A stretch of DNA of 64,000 bases, taken from Pseudomonas sp. FP453 (GTDB taxonomy: Bacteria; Pseudomonadota; Gammaproteobacteria; Pseudomonadales; Pseudomonadaceae). Shown here piece after piece: positions 21,299 to 34,072 of this stretch. A program made the translations under genes and the position numbers. The stretch is from the NCBI RefSeq assembly GCF_030687495.1, contig NZ_CP117435.1, positions 5,026,501 through 5,090,500 of the forward strand, written 5' to 3'. The notes under the pieces are model-generated. The model did not search any database. It was not told where the DNA came from and worked only from the letters and a program-made list of their open reading frames with translations. Positions within the stretch are counted from its first letter, which is position 1. The number at the start of each line of letters is the position of its first letter.

Positions 21299-22588
<1,290 letters not shown>

Positions 22589-24235
22589 TCAATCCTTGAG
22601 GTGCAGCACAAACGATTCGTACGGGCGCAGCACCACTGTCGCGGTTTGCTGCGGGCGGTCGGGGTAGTTGCTAATCAGCAGGCGTTGCCCGCTCGTCGCG
22701 TTAATCACGCCATCGGGCAGTTGGATTTCGCACGGCGTGCCGTAGAAATTGTTCAACACCAGCAGGCGCTCACCCTGGCCTTCGCGCAGGTAGGCCCAGA
22801 CCTGGAGATGGTCCGCCAGGAGTTGGCGGTAAACACCGTGCTGGATCAGCGGTTCATGGCGACGCAAGGCGATCAGTGCGCGGTAGTGATGCAGCACTGA
22901 ATCCGGCTCATCCAGCTGGTTTTCGACGTTGATCTGCGCCGCGTTGGCCGGGATACCAATCCACGGCTCGCCCCTGCTGAAACCCGCATTGGCCCCGGCA
23001 TTCCACTGCATCGGCGTACGCCCGTTATCCCGCGACTTCTGCATGATCGCGGCCATGCTCGACGCCTCGGACTCACCGGCATCGCGCTTGAGGCGGAAGA
23101 TATTCAGGGTCTCCACATCGCGGTACTGCTCGATGCTGTCGAAGCCCGGATTGGTCATGCCCAATTCTTCGCCCTGATACACATACGGCGTGCCCTGGAG
23201 GAAGTGCAGCGCAGTGGCGAGCATCTTGGCCGAGACCACACGGTACTCGCCGTCGTCACCAAAGCGCGAAACCACCCGTGGCTGGTCGTGGTTGCACCAG
23301 AACAACGCGTTCCAGCCACCGCCGGCCTGCATGCCCAGTTGCCAGTCGGAAAAGATCTGCTTGAGCTGGAGGAAATCGAAGTCGGCTTTCACCCACTTTT
23401 GCAGGTTCGGGTAATCGACTTTCAGGTGATGAAAGTTGAAGGTCATCGACAGTTCTTTCGACGCTGGATTCGAATAGCGAATGCAATGTTCCAGGCTGGT
23501 GGACGACATCTCGCCGACGTTGATCAGGTCGTGGCCTTCGAAGACTTCGCGGTGCATTTCCTGCAGGTACTCATGCACGTTGGGGCCGTCGGTGTAGAAG
23601 CGCCGGCCGTCAGTGTTGTCTTCGGGGAAATCCGCGGGCTTGGAGATCAGGTTGATCACGTCCAGGCGGAAACCGCCAACGCCCTTGTCGCGCCAGAAGC
23701 GCATCAGCTTGAACACCTCGGCGCGGACCTTGGGGTTGTCCCAATTGAGGTCGGCCTGGGTGTGGTCGAACAGGTGCAGGAAGTACTGGCCGGTTTGCGC
23801 CTCGTATTCCCAGGCCGAGCCGCCGAACTTGGATTCCCAGTTGTTCGGCTGGTCGCGCCAGATGTAGAAGTCGCGGTACGGGTTGTCGAGGCTGCTGCGC
23901 GCCTGCTGGAACCATTCGTGTTCGATGGAGGTGTGGTTGACCACGATGTCGAGCATCAGCTTGATACCGCGCTTGGCGGCTTCGCTGATCAGCAAATCGC
24001 AGTCGGCCATGGTGCCGTAGCTGGGGTCGATGGCGTAGTAGTCGCTGATGTCGTAGCCGTTGTCGCGCTGCGGCGAGCGCAGGAACGGGGTGATCCACAG
24101 GCAATCCACGCCCAGCCATTGCAGGTAGTCGAGTTTGTCCACGATGCCCAGCAAGTCACCGGTGGCGTTACCCGCGTGGCTGTGGAAGCTTTTGGGGTAG
24201 ATCTGGTAGATCACCGAGTGTTGCCAGTTTTGCAT
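22589..24235 (-). CDS. treC: Alpha,alpha-phosphotrehalase
   Basis: A 548-residue GH13 enzyme that hydrolyses trehalose-6-phosphate to glucose and glucose-6-phosphate in the cytoplasm. Motifs: WQHSVIYQIYPKSF, DIVVNHTS, catalytic Asp in GGFRLDVINLISK, catalytic Glu in NVGEMSS and the late Asp region WCNHDQPRVVSRFG. The ATG at 24235 gives the family start MQNWQHS; the upstream 22 codons of open frame are translated REP sequence. It follows treB, separated by a REPIN. In P. fluorescens this gene has also been called treA. Confidence 0.93.
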   Translation of the reverse strand: MQNWQHSVIYQIYPKSFHSHAGNATGDLLGIVDKLDYLQWLGVDCLWITPFLRSPQRDNGYDISDYYAIDPSYGTMADCDLLISEAAKRGIKLMLDIVVNHTSIEHEWFQQARSSLDNPYRDFYIWRDQPNNWESKFGGSAWEYEAQTGQYFLHLFDHTQADLNWDNPKVRAEVFKLMRFWRDKGVGGFRLDVINLISKPADFPEDNTDGRRFYTDGPNVHEYLQEMHREVFEGHDLINVGEMSSTSLEHCIRYSNPASKELSMTFNFHHLKVDYPNLQKWVKADFDFLQLKQIFSDWQLGMQAGGGWNALFWCNHDQPRVVSRFGDDGEYRVVSAKMLATALHFLQGTPYVYQGEELGMTNPGFDSIEQYRDVETLNIFRLKRDAGESEASSMAAIMQKSRDNGRTPMQWNAGANAGFSRGEPWIGIPANAAQINVENQLDEPDSVLHHYRALIALRRHEPLIQHGVYRQLLADHLQVWAYLREGQGERLLVLNNFYGTPCEIQLPDGVINATSGQRLLISNYPDRPQQTATVVLRPYESFVLHLKD

Positions 24236-24277
24236 GGGGATTCCTTCAGTAGAGTTGTGTGCTGGCTTTGCGGGCCT

Positions 24278-24351
24278 CATCGCAGGCAAGCCAGCTCCCA
24301 CCTTTGAATGTATTCACAAATCAAAAATGTGGGAGCTGGCTTGCCTGCGAT
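24278..24351. repeat. REP pair (REPIN), T-type arms
   Basis: Arms at 24278-24301 and 24328-24351 between treB and treC. The spacer is the inverse of that in the 11.4 and 12.1 kb elements. Confidence 0.9.
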
Positions 24352-24360
24352 AGCGATAGA

Positions 24361-25803
24361 TCAGGCAACCCTGTACCCAGGCCGAACAATCTTCATGCTC
24401 AACCCACAGGTCAAAACAAACGGCACCACGATCGCAATCACCATCCCGATCACAAAGCTCGGGATGTACTGCGGGATGATCGAGATAAACCCAGGCAAGC
24501 CACCGACCCCGATGGCCGACGCCTGCACCTTGTTCAGCGACAGGAAAATACTGCCCAGCGCCGAGCCCAGCAGCGCGGCATAGAACGGAAACTTGAAGCG
24601 CAGGTTCACGCCGAACATCGCCGGCTCGGTGATGCCGAAATACGCGGAAATCGCCGAGGTGGACGCCATGCTTTTGTCCCGTGCATTGCGGGTCATGTAG
24701 AACACGCCGAGCGCGGCGCTGCCCTGGGCCAGGTTGGACATGACGATCATCGGCCAGATAAAGGTGCCGCCCTGGGTGGAGATCAGTTGCAGGTCCACGG
24801 CGAGGAACATGTGGTGCATGCCGGTGATCACCAGCGGTGCATACAGCAGGCCGAAAATCGCCCCGCCGACCATCGGCGCCAGGTCGAACAGGGTGACCAC
24901 GCCTTCGGTGATCAGGATGCCGAGGTGACGGGTCACCGGGCCGATGATCGCCAGCGCCAGCACACCGGTAACCACGATGGTGGTGATGGGCACGACCAGC
25001 AGCTGGATCGCATTGGGCACCCGCGCCCGCAGCCATTTCTCGATGACGCTCATCACATAGGCGGCCATCAGGATCGGCAGGATCTGCCCCTGGTAGCCGA
25101 CTTTTTCGATCTTGAACCAGCCGAAGATATCGAAGTACGGCAGGCTCTGGCCGTCGAGGCCGGCGACCGCCTTGCCGTAGTTCCAGGCGTTGAGCAGGTC
25201 CGGGTGCACCAGCATCAGGCCGAGCACGATGCCGAGGATTTCACTGCCGCCAAAGCGCTTGGCCGCCGACCAGCCCACCAGCGCCGGCAGGAACACAAAC
25301 GAGGTGTTGGCCATCAGGTTGATCAGGCTCCACAGGCCGTCGAGGTTCGGGTACGCCTCCAGCAGCGTCTGGCCCTCGATGAACATGCCCTTGGCGCCCA
25401 TCAGGTTGTTCACGCCCATCAACAGGCCGGCGATGATCAGCGCGGGCAGGATCGGCATGAACACATCGGAAAAGACCCGCACCAGACGCTGCATGGCGTT
25501 GGTCTTGTCGGCGCCCTTCTTCTTTACATCGGCGATGGTGGCAGCGGCGAGGCCGGTCTGTTCGCGCAGGGCGGCGTAGACCTTTTCCACTTCGCCCGGG
25601 CCGATGACCACCTGGAACAGGCCACCGGTAAAGAACGAGCCCTTGACCAGATCGACCTGGTTCAGCGCGCTGCTGTTGACCAGGCTCGGGTCCTTGAGCG
25701 CCAGGCGCAGGCGCGTCACGCAGTGGGCGGCTTGCTCAAGGTTGTCGCTGCCACCGAGGTGTTCGAGGATCTCGCGGGCAATATTCGGATAGTCGTGGCT
25801 CAT
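24361..25803 (-). CDS. treB: PTS trehalose permease EIIBC
   Basis: A 480-residue transporter that phosphorylates trehalose during uptake. The N-terminal EIIB carries Cys28 in EQAAHCVTRLRLAL. The EIIC membrane domain follows from about residue 105 (MPILPALIIAGLLMGVNNLMG; GMHHMFLAVDLQLI; SAYFGITEPAMFGV). There is no EIIA domain; the fusion protein at the end of the operon supplies it. It is the first gene of the minus-strand operon, with TreR operators just upstream. The name treP has been used for this gene in P. fluorescens. Confidence 0.93.
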   Translation of the reverse strand: MSHDYPNIAREILEHLGGSDNLEQAAHCVTRLRLALKDPSLVNSSALNQVDLVKGSFFTGGLFQVVIGPGEVEKVYAALREQTGLAAATIADVKKKGADKTNAMQRLVRVFSDVFMPILPALIIAGLLMGVNNLMGAKGMFIEGQTLLEAYPNLDGLWSLINLMANTSFVFLPALVGWSAAKRFGGSEILGIVLGLMLVHPDLLNAWNYGKAVAGLDGQSLPYFDIFGWFKIEKVGYQGQILPILMAAYVMSVIEKWLRARVPNAIQLLVVPITTIVVTGVLALAIIGPVTRHLGILITEGVVTLFDLAPMVGGAIFGLLYAPLVITGMHHMFLAVDLQLISTQGGTFIWPMIVMSNLAQGSAALGVFYMTRNARDKSMASTSAISAYFGITEPAMFGVNLRFKFPFYAALLGSALGSIFLSLNKVQASAIGVGGLPGFISIIPQYIPSFVIGMVIAIVVPFVLTCGLSMKIVRPGYRVA

Positions 25804-25868
25804 GCTTGGTTTCCACTTTGATTTTTTTATTTGGGGGCAGTCATTGGCAGCACGCCGAGGGCAAAAGT

Positions 25869-25910
25869 ACTCGTCTGTACGAGTTAAAGCAACAACTCGT
25901 ACAGACGAGT
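25869..25910. promoter_or_regulatory. Paired TreR operators between treB and treR
   Basis: Two 16-bp sites, ACTCGTCTGTACGAGT (25869-25884) and its exact reverse complement ACTCGTACAGACGAGT (25895-25910), with centres 26 bp apart. Each is itself a near-perfect palindrome. They sit between the divergent treB and treR genes, so TreR probably controls both. TreR binding is inferred. Confidence 0.8.
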
Positions 25911-26019
25911 TTGAAAAAGTTTATTCCGTGTAGGACCTGACTGACTGTAGGTCGAATGGACAAACCCTAGCCATGCCACTAAGGTTCCTGCCTGAACGCA
26001 AAGGCACAGAGCCATCCCC

Positions 26020-26724
26020 ATGAGCAAATACAACCAGATCTACACGGATCTGCTTGCCAGCATCACCACTGAACGCCTGCAACGCGGCACGCGCCTTCCC
26101 TCCGAAACCGAACTGATGCACAGCTACCAGGCCAGCCGCGGCACCGTACGCCGGGCCATCGAGCAATTGCAGGAGCGTGGGTTCGCGCAAAAGATCCACG
26201 GCAAGGGCACGTTCGTGTTGTCGCCCAACCCCATCGAGTTTCAACTGGGCGGCATCGTCAGCTTCTACGAAACCCACGCCGACCTGGGCGATGACGTACG
26301 TACCGAAGTGGTGGAATTTACCCAGTTCCCACTGGAAGGCTCACTGCAGCAACATATCGAAGCCGAGCCGGGCACCCTGATTACCCGTATCAAGCGGGTG
26401 CGGCGCATTGGTGGCAAACGGGTGATCCTCGACATCAACCACTTCGTCGCCGAGCTGATTCCGGGGCTGGACCGCGAGATTGCCGAGCAGTCGATCTACG
26501 CGTTTATCGAACAGACCCTGCAACTGCAAATTGCCTACGCCCAACGCACCATCGAAGCCCTGCCCCGCAGCAAGGACGACCAGGCGCACCTCGACCTTGA
26601 AGGGCAAAGCCATGTGATCGTGGTGAGTAACCAGACGTTTTTGCAGGATGGGCGGCAGTTCGAGTACACCGAGTCGCGGCATACGTTGGATAAGTTTTAC
26701 TTTTCGGATATTGCGCGGCGATAA
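26020..26724 (+). CDS. treR: Trehalose operon repressor, GntR/HutC family
   Basis: A 234-residue regulator with an N-terminal winged helix (ERLQRGTRLPSETELMHSYQ, then ASRGTVRRAIEQLQERGFA) and a C-terminal UTRA ligand domain (VEFTQFPLEGSLQQH; ESRHTLDKFYF). It is divergent from treB, with two matching operators in the intergenic region. Trehalose-6-phosphate as inducer is known for TreR relatives and is inferred here. Start at 26020 gives the usual N-terminus. Confidence 0.9.
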   Translation: MSKYNQIYTDLLASITTERLQRGTRLPSETELMHSYQASRGTVRRAIEQLQERGFAQKIHGKGTFVLSPNPIEFQLGGIVSFYETHADLGDDVRTEVVEFTQFPLEGSLQQHIEAEPGTLITRIKRVRRIGGKRVILDINHFVAELIPGLDREIAEQSIYAFIEQTLQLQIAYAQRTIEALPRSKDDQAHLDLEGQSHVIVVSNQTFLQDGRQFEYTESRHTLDKFYFSDIARR

Positions 26725-26740
26725 GCATAAACCGGGAGGA

Positions 26741-27976
26741 TCATTGCACTGCGATACTCTTGGCCAGCCCTGCCGTCCACGCAGCAGTCATCTTCTCCCC
26801 GACCACCGCGAACGCTGGGTGAGTGCTTTGATACGCTGAAAGCTCTGCCATCGCGTGAGTCATGCCCTCTTGCACTCTGGCAAGCAGCTCGTTGCAGCGC
26901 GCCTCAGACAAGCTGCACGAACTGCGTCCGAACTGGACCAACATCTTGCGCTTGGGCCAAGCCTTCGAACCGCCGAGCAACAACCCCATAATGTCGTTGC
27001 TGCTGTACACGGTGGTGGTCACCAGATCGTAAGCCGGTGCTAGCCAAACGTCCGCGTCCTCGGCGCAATTTTCATACAACAAGCCGTAGTTTTTCAGGTG
27101 TGCGTCACCGTTCTGGATGCCCGCAGACAGCGCCACCATCAAGAAGAAGTCTTCCAGCGTTCCGGCGATACGGCTGGGCGTGACAAATGACCTGATCAGC
27201 TTCGCGCATCCCTGGTAGCTGCCGTCGTATTTCTTTGCGGTTCCCCATCCAGATAAAACACACATATCCTCAAATCCGAGGTAGGCGTCTTCACCGATAT
27301 CGAACCGCTTCACCACCAGAAATTTCCCCTGCTGGCTGAGCTGGAACTCAGGCACCTCAAGGCCACAATGGAATGCAGCCCGCATGCAGAAAAACTCATT
27401 GGCCGCCAATTGTGGAAAGTCAGCTTCGTTGAACGCCTTCACCAAGTGCGTCGCGCCTCGATGGGTGAGACGCTCAATGCCAGCGCCCATGTCGTCAAGG
27501 TCGCGTACCAACACCTTGGGTTGAACACCCGACACCCCCGAGTAGGCGGCGTAGGTTTTCAGAAGGTCGTCGAACAGGTCTTTGGCGCCGTCATACACCA
27601 ACAGCTCGGAGAGTTTGACCTCTGGCAATGACTCGCCCCCCGCGTCATGGGCAACACTGATACGACCCAGTTGATGCGGGCCCACAATGCCCAGCAGTGC
27701 GAAGTCGTCAAAGCCGCGCACAGACTTGCTAAAGCGCCGCACAAGCTCGTCCTTGAGATGCCCCTCGGGGATGTGCATCTCGAACAGAGGATGGATCCCG
27801 TACTCCCAGTTGTAACTCTCCAGGCGTACCGGCATGGTCAGGGATACGGCATTCTCTTCGCCGACAGTGTCGTTGTACGAGAAAACCGAATCGCGCCGGT
27901 CGGCCTCACTGCGTCCGAGTATTCCAGCCGGAACACCGCCTGCACCGATATACAGCCGTTCACTTTGACTCGTCAT
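26741..27976 (-). CDS. hipA: HipA-family serine/threonine kinase toxin
   Basis: A 411-residue HipA-like kinase. The N-terminal HipA_N region (LYIGAGGVPAGILGRS; YGIHPLFEMHIPEGHL) is followed by the kinase core with the ATP lysine region LVVKRFD, catalytic D291 in NGDAHLKNYGLLY, and the metal-binding APAYDLVTTT. HipA of E. coli phosphorylates glutamyl-tRNA synthetase; the target here is unknown. It overlaps the end of hipB by 17 bp. All catalytic motifs look intact. It lies convergent with treR. Confidence 0.88.
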   Translation of the reverse strand: MTSQSERLYIGAGGVPAGILGRSEADRRDSVFSYNDTVGEENAVSLTMPVRLESYNWEYGIHPLFEMHIPEGHLKDELVRRFSKSVRGFDDFALLGIVGPHQLGRISVAHDAGGESLPEVKLSELLVYDGAKDLFDDLLKTYAAYSGVSGVQPKVLVRDLDDMGAGIERLTHRGATHLVKAFNEADFPQLAANEFFCMRAAFHCGLEVPEFQLSQQGKFLVVKRFDIGEDAYLGFEDMCVLSGWGTAKKYDGSYQGCAKLIRSFVTPSRIAGTLEDFFLMVALSAGIQNGDAHLKNYGLLYENCAEDADVWLAPAYDLVTTTVYSSNDIMGLLLGGSKAWPKRKMLVQFGRSSCSLSEARCNELLARVQEGMTHAMAELSAYQSTHPAFAVVGEKMTAAWTAGLAKSIAVQ

Positions 27977-28214
27977 GGATGTTTCCCGATTTCAGCTCAT
28001 CAAGGGTCTTGCGCCGACGCATGGGAATGGCAGTCAACTCATACCCCAAGCCCTCAAGAATCGCTGCGACTTTTCGAATACCCACTTCTGGAATGGTATT
28101 GTTCTCAATCCCCGAGATGGTCGCGCGACTCATGCCATGCCGTTGCGCGAGCTGGCTCTGAGTAAGACCGGCAGCCTTGCGCAGTCCTTTGATCAATGCT
28201 CCCAAATCGCCCAT
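27960..28214 (-). CDS. hipB: HipB-like antitoxin, XRE helix-turn-helix
   Basis: An 84-residue DNA-binding protein with an XRE domain at about residues 6-60 (GLTQSQLAQRHGMSRATISG, then IENN). It should neutralise the HipA kinase encoded downstream and repress the operon through the two palindromes located immediately upstream of its start. The C-terminal tail (RRRKTLDELKSGNIHDESK) is charged and probably flexible. Confidence 0.88.
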   Translation of the reverse strand: MGDLGALIKGLRKAAGLTQSQLAQRHGMSRATISGIENNTIPEVGIRKVAAILEGLGYELTAIPMRRRKTLDELKSGNIHDESK

Positions 28215-28220
28215 GCAAAA

Positions 28221-28277
28221 TGCATCCTATACAATGCAAAATAGATAAAGATCAACTTATGCACCATATACAATGCA
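28221..28277 (-). promoter_or_regulatory. Two palindromic operators upstream of hipBA
   Basis: Two 18-bp inverted repeats of the form TGCAY-NN-TATA-NN-ATGCA: TGCATCCTATACAATGCA (28221-28238) and TGCACCATATACAATGCA (28260-28277), centres 39 bp apart. The first begins 7 bp upstream of the hipB ATG. Binding by HipB is inferred from position and from the known HipB autoregulation. Confidence 0.7.
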
Positions 28278-28373
28278 TTTAAACTTGAATAGTCTTTTAT
28301 TTGCATACGACGCCAGGCTCAGGGTTTCGGCTTGAAGTAGAGCTTGTATGGGTATCAATAGGAAAGAAGCATC

Positions 28374-29144
28374 GTGAATATTCCGAAAAAATGGCGTGAC
28401 CAACACCCCCATGCACTCATCGAGCAGCAGACCATCGGCGAGTCGCGCGCCGACGTCTTCCGCCTGCGCCTGGACGACAACACGGATCTGTTCCTGAAGT
28501 CCGAGCCCGTTGACGAACTGGGTGAGCTGGCAGACGAAATCGAGCGCCTTCGCTGGCTGCGGCAAATGAATCTGCCTGCGCCCGTGGTTATCGATGAAGT
28601 GACAGAAGACCAGCGCCATTGGCTGCTGATGACTGCCGTACCCGGACAGGACCTGGCCAGCGCCAGCGAGCTTTCTGCCGCGCAGATCATCGACATCCTG
28701 GCAACGGCCCTGCGTACCTTGCACCAAGTGCCCGTTGCGCTTTGCCCATTCGATCACTCCCTTGAAGTACGTATCCCACGTGCCCAGGAGAATATTCGTG
28801 CAGGGTTGGTGGACGGCAGCGACTTCGACGACGAGCGATTGGGGCAAAGCGCGGAGGAAGTGTTTGCAGAACTGTTGGCGACTCAGCCCACCACCCATGA
28901 TCGGGTGGTAACCCACGGCGATGCCTACTTGCCGAACTTCATGGCGGCAAACGGGCGCTTCAGCGGTTTCATCGACTGTGCACGGCTGAGCGTCAGTGAC
29001 CGCCATCAAGACTTGGCCCTGGCCGCCCAGAGCATCGAACGCGAGCTTGGCCAGGCGTGGGTGAAACCCTTCTTTGAGCGCTACGGTGTCGAGCCCGACG
29101 AGCAGCGCATGAAGTTCTACTGCCTGCTCGACGAGTTCTTCTAG
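28374..29144 (+). CDS. APH(3')-family aminoglycoside phosphotransferase
   Basis: A 256-residue kinase with the APH(3') motifs: catalytic H181-G182-D183 in VVTHGDAYLPNFM and the metal aspartate D201 in SGFIDCARLSVSD. It ends in a short acidic and aromatic tail, LLDEFF, as APH(3')-II enzymes do. Expected activity is ATP-dependent phosphorylation of kanamycin/neomycin-type drugs; whether it confers resistance here is unknown. The start is GTG at 28374 behind AGGAAAGAAG. There is no flanking transposase or integron, so it looks like a resident chromosomal gene. Confidence 0.85.
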   Translation: MNIPKKWRDQHPHALIEQQTIGESRADVFRLRLDDNTDLFLKSEPVDELGELADEIERLRWLRQMNLPAPVVIDEVTEDQRHWLLMTAVPGQDLASASELSAAQIIDILATALRTLHQVPVALCPFDHSLEVRIPRAQENIRAGLVDGSDFDDERLGQSAEEVFAELLATQPTTHDRVVTHGDAYLPNFMAANGRFSGFIDCARLSVSDRHQDLALAAQSIERELGQAWVKPFFERYGVEPDEQRMKFYCLLDEFF

Positions 29145-29154
29145 CCCCAAATGC

Positions 29155-29181
29155 AAAACCCCGGCACCAGGCCGGGGTTTT
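29155..29181. terminator. Bidirectional terminator between the aph-like gene and guaA
   Basis: An 11-bp perfect stem, AAAACCCCGGC / GCCGGGGTTTT, with a five-base loop. The A/T ends give a U-run in both directions, serving the two convergent genes. Confidence 0.9.
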
Positions 29182-29211
29182 GTCATTCAGCAATCACCTG
29201 CTAACGCAGGA

Positions 29212-30789
29212 TCATTCCCACTCAATCGTCGCCGGCGGCTTGCTCGACACGTCATAAGTAACGCGCGAAATGCCTTCGATCTCATTGATGATACGGCCGC
29301 TGACCGTTTCCAGCAGTTCGTACGGCAGGTGTGCCCAACGAGCGGTCATGAAGTCGATGGTTTCTACGGCACGCAGGGCCACGACCCATGCGTAACGACG
29401 GCCATCGCCGACAACGCCAACGGATTTCACTGGCTGGAACACCACGAATGCCTGGCTGACCTTGTGGTACCAGTCGGCCTTGCGCAGTTCTTCGATGAAG
29501 ATGTGGTCGGCGCGACGCAGCAGGTCGGCGTATTCCTTCTTCACTTCACCCAGGATGCGCACGCCCAGGCCCGGGCCCGGGAATGGGTGGCGGTAGACCA
29601 TGTCGTACGGCAGGCCCAGTTCCAGGCCCAGACGGCGGACTTCGTCCTTGAACAGTTCGCGCAGCGGTTCTACCAGCTTGAGGTTCATTTCCTCAGGCAG
29701 GCCACCCACGTTGTGGTGGGACTTGATCACGTGGGCCTTGCCGCTCTTGGCGCCAGCCGATTCGATCACGTCAGGGTAGATGGTGCCCTGGGCGAGGTAC
29801 TTGATGTTATCCAGGCTGTTGGACTGGGCATCGAATACGTCGATGAAGGTGCGACCGATGATCTTGCGCTTCTTCTCTGGGTCGGACTCGCCGGCCAGGT
29901 TGTTGAGGAACTGGTCCTCGGCGTTGGCGCGGATCACCTTGACGCCCATGTTCTCGGCGAACATGGCCATCACTTGCTCGCCTTCGTGCAGGCGCAGCAG
30001 GCCGTTGTCGACGAACACGCAGGTCAGTTGGTCGCCAATGGCTTTGTGCAGCAGGGCTGCTACCACGGAGGAGTCAACGCCGCCGGACAGGCCGAGCAGT
30101 ACGTTGTCGGTGCCGACCTGGGCGCGCACCTGGGCGATGGCATCTTCAGCGATTTTCGACGGGGTCCACAGGGCTTCACACTCGCAGATGTCGAGGATGA
30201 AGCGCGACAGGATGCGGCCGCCTTGCTTGGTGTGGGTCACTTCCGGGTGGAACTGCACGCCGTAGTAGCGACGCTCGTCGCTGAACATGCCGGCGATCGG
30301 GCAGCTCGGGGTGCTGGCCAGGATGTGGAAGTCTTCCGGCATCCTGGTGACCTTGTCACCGTGGCTCATCCACACGTCGAGGCCGAACAGGCCGTCGGCG
30401 TCAACGTGGTCTTCGATGCCGTCGAGCAGGCGGCTCTTGCCGACCACGTCGACACGGGCGTAACCAAATTCACGCAGCTCGGAACCTTCAACCTTGCCGC
30501 CCAGTTGCTCGGCCATGGTCTGCATGCCGTAGCAGATACCGAAGACGGGCACGCCCAGGTCGAATACGGCTTGCGGGCAACGCGGGCTGTTGGCTTCGTG
30601 CACGGACTCGGGGCCACCGGCGAGGATGACGCCTTTGGGTGCGAATTCGCGGATCGCTTCGTCGTCCATGTCGAACGGATGCAGTTCGCAGTACACGCCG
30701 ATTTCACGCACGCGGCGGGCGATCAGCTGGGTGTACTGGGAACCGAAGTCGAGGATCAGGATGCGGTGGGCGTGAATGTCGAGGGCCAT
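29212..30789 (-). CDS. guaA: GMP synthase (glutamine-hydrolysing)
   Basis: A 525-residue enzyme that converts XMP to GMP. The class I glutaminase domain holds the nucleophile in [16 protein letters not shown] and HPEVTHT. The ATP pyrophosphatase P-loop is [17 protein letters not shown], and the C-terminal dimerisation domain ends [19 protein letters not shown]. The ATG at 30789 gives the family start [10 protein letters not shown]. It follows guaB on the same strand by 80 bp. Confidence 0.98.
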   Translation of the reverse strand: MALDIHAHRILILDFGSQYTQLIARRVREIGVYCELHPFDMDDEAIREFAPKGVILAGGPESVHEANSPRCPQAVFDLGVPVFGICYGMQTMAEQLGGKVEGSELREFGYARVDVVGKSRLLDGIEDHVDADGLFGLDVWMSHGDKVTRMPEDFHILASTPSCPIAGMFSDERRYYGVQFHPEVTHTKQGGRILSRFILDICECEALWTPSKIAEDAIAQVRAQVGTDNVLLGLSGGVDSSVVAALLHKAIGDQLTCVFVDNGLLRLHEGEQVMAMFAENMGVKVIRANAEDQFLNNLAGESDPEKKRKIIGRTFIDVFDAQSNSLDNIKYLAQGTIYPDVIESAGAKSGKAHVIKSHHNVGGLPEEMNLKLVEPLRELFKDEVRRLGLELGLPYDMVYRHPFPGPGLGVRILGEVKKEYADLLRRADHIFIEELRKADWYHKVSQAFVVFQPVKSVGVVGDGRRYAWVVALRAVETIDFMTARWAHLPYELLETVSGRIINEIEGISRVTYDVSSKPPATIEWE

Positions 30790-30824
30790 GGAGTCAGTCT
30801 CGTCTATGTAATTCAGAAACAACT

Positions 30825-30844
30825 CGGGGCTGAAAACAGCCCCG
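30825..30844 (-). other. Hairpin in the guaB-guaA intergenic region
   Basis: Perfect 8-bp stem CGGGGCTG / CAGCCCCG with a four-base loop. No clean T-run follows on the minus strand, so it is more likely a transcript-processing or attenuating structure than a full terminator. Confidence 0.45.
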
Positions 30845-30868
30845 GTTACTTAACGTATGCAGAAAGCA

Positions 30869-33070
<2,202 letters not shown>

Positions 33071-33098
33071 GGGAGTCCTGCGGTGTGGCCACTGGCGC

Positions 33099-33163
33099 CA
33101 TCGCGGGCAAGCCCGCTCCCACAGTTGCAATGCAATCCCTGTGGGAGCGGGCTTGCCCGCGAT
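33099..33163. repeat. REP pair (REPIN), G-type arms
   Basis: Arms at 33099-33123 and 33140-33163 with a 16-bp spacer, the shortest in this window. Confidence 0.9.
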
Positions 33164-33205
33164 GAGGCCCTAAAGGCTGGCAGCTTAATCCCTGCCCCAC
33201 ACAGG

Positions 33206-33973
33206 TCAAGTACTCAAATACCGCCCAATCAACGCTAGCCCACTGGCCAGCACCAACCACGTCACCAACCGCACAAACGCCTCCCGCGACAGGCGCATCG
33301 TCAGCCTGCGCCCAAACCACAGCCCCAAAGCCATCGCCGGCAACAGGCACAACGCCAACATCAGCAACGGCAAATCCGCATACACCCCGGCCATCAGGAA
33401 CAGGCTCAAGCGCACCACCGTGCTGCAACTGATCAACGCACTTTGGGTGGCCCGCGCCGCGTCCTTGGGCAAACGGCTGTTCAGGTAGATCGCATATAAA
33501 AAGCCGCCGCTGCCAAACAGTGCGCCAAACAGCCCGCCCACGGTGCCCATGGGAATCGACCAACCCGCCGCCAACTGCGCCGGCCTTGCTTTTACCAGCA
33601 GGCTGTAGAGCGCATAAGCACTGATAAACAGCCCCATCAGCAGCAACAACACATCCGAATGCAGGTTAAGCAAAAACACCACGCCAAGGCTGCAACCGAT
33701 CGCCATGCACGGCAGCAACCTCAGCAGCTCGGGCTTGTTCACGTCGCGCCGCGATTGCAGGAGGTTGCCAAAGGCCGCGACAAAATCCAGCAGCACCAGC
33801 AACGGGATGATTTTTGACAGCGGCATGAACAGAATCAGGATCGGCCCTGCCACCAGCGCCGTGCCAAAGCCCGCAATGCCAAACACGATGTAGGCCACCA
33901 CCACGCCCACGGCAATCACCAGCCAATCCACACCGCCAAACGACCACTGGCTCAATAGCTCAACCGCGCCCAT
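33206..33973 (-). CDS. TauE/SafE-family membrane transporter
   Basis: A 255-residue protein with about seven to eight hydrophobic helices. It shows the TauE/SafE repeat pattern, for example GIAGFGTALVAGPILILFMP near the N-terminus and GTVGGLFGALFGSGGFLYAIYL in the second half. Family members export sulfite, sulfoacetate or other organic anions; the substrate here is unknown. It is divergent from a LysR gene 99 bp away, which probably regulates it. Confidence 0.85.
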   Translation of the reverse strand: MGAVELLSQWSFGGVDWLVIAVGVVVAYIVFGIAGFGTALVAGPILILFMPLSKIIPLLVLLDFVAAFGNLLQSRRDVNKPELLRLLPCMAIGCSLGVVFLLNLHSDVLLLLMGLFISAYALYSLLVKARPAQLAAGWSIPMGTVGGLFGALFGSGGFLYAIYLNSRLPKDAARATQSALISCSTVVRLSLFLMAGVYADLPLLMLALCLLPAMALGLWFGRRLTMRLSREAFVRLVTWLVLASGLALIGRYLST

Positions 33974-34072
33974 GGGTTATTCCTTGAAAAAGATGACCTT
34001 CACTTTAGCCATCGGCGAGGGTTGCGACTAATATCTTCAAAGCCCTCCACCTATCTCGAAAAGGCATGACGC

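Noticed and set aside
26741..29144. A genomic island or prophage around hipBA and the aph-like gene
   Set aside because: No integrase, attachment-site repeat or tRNA gene is present and base composition looks ordinary.
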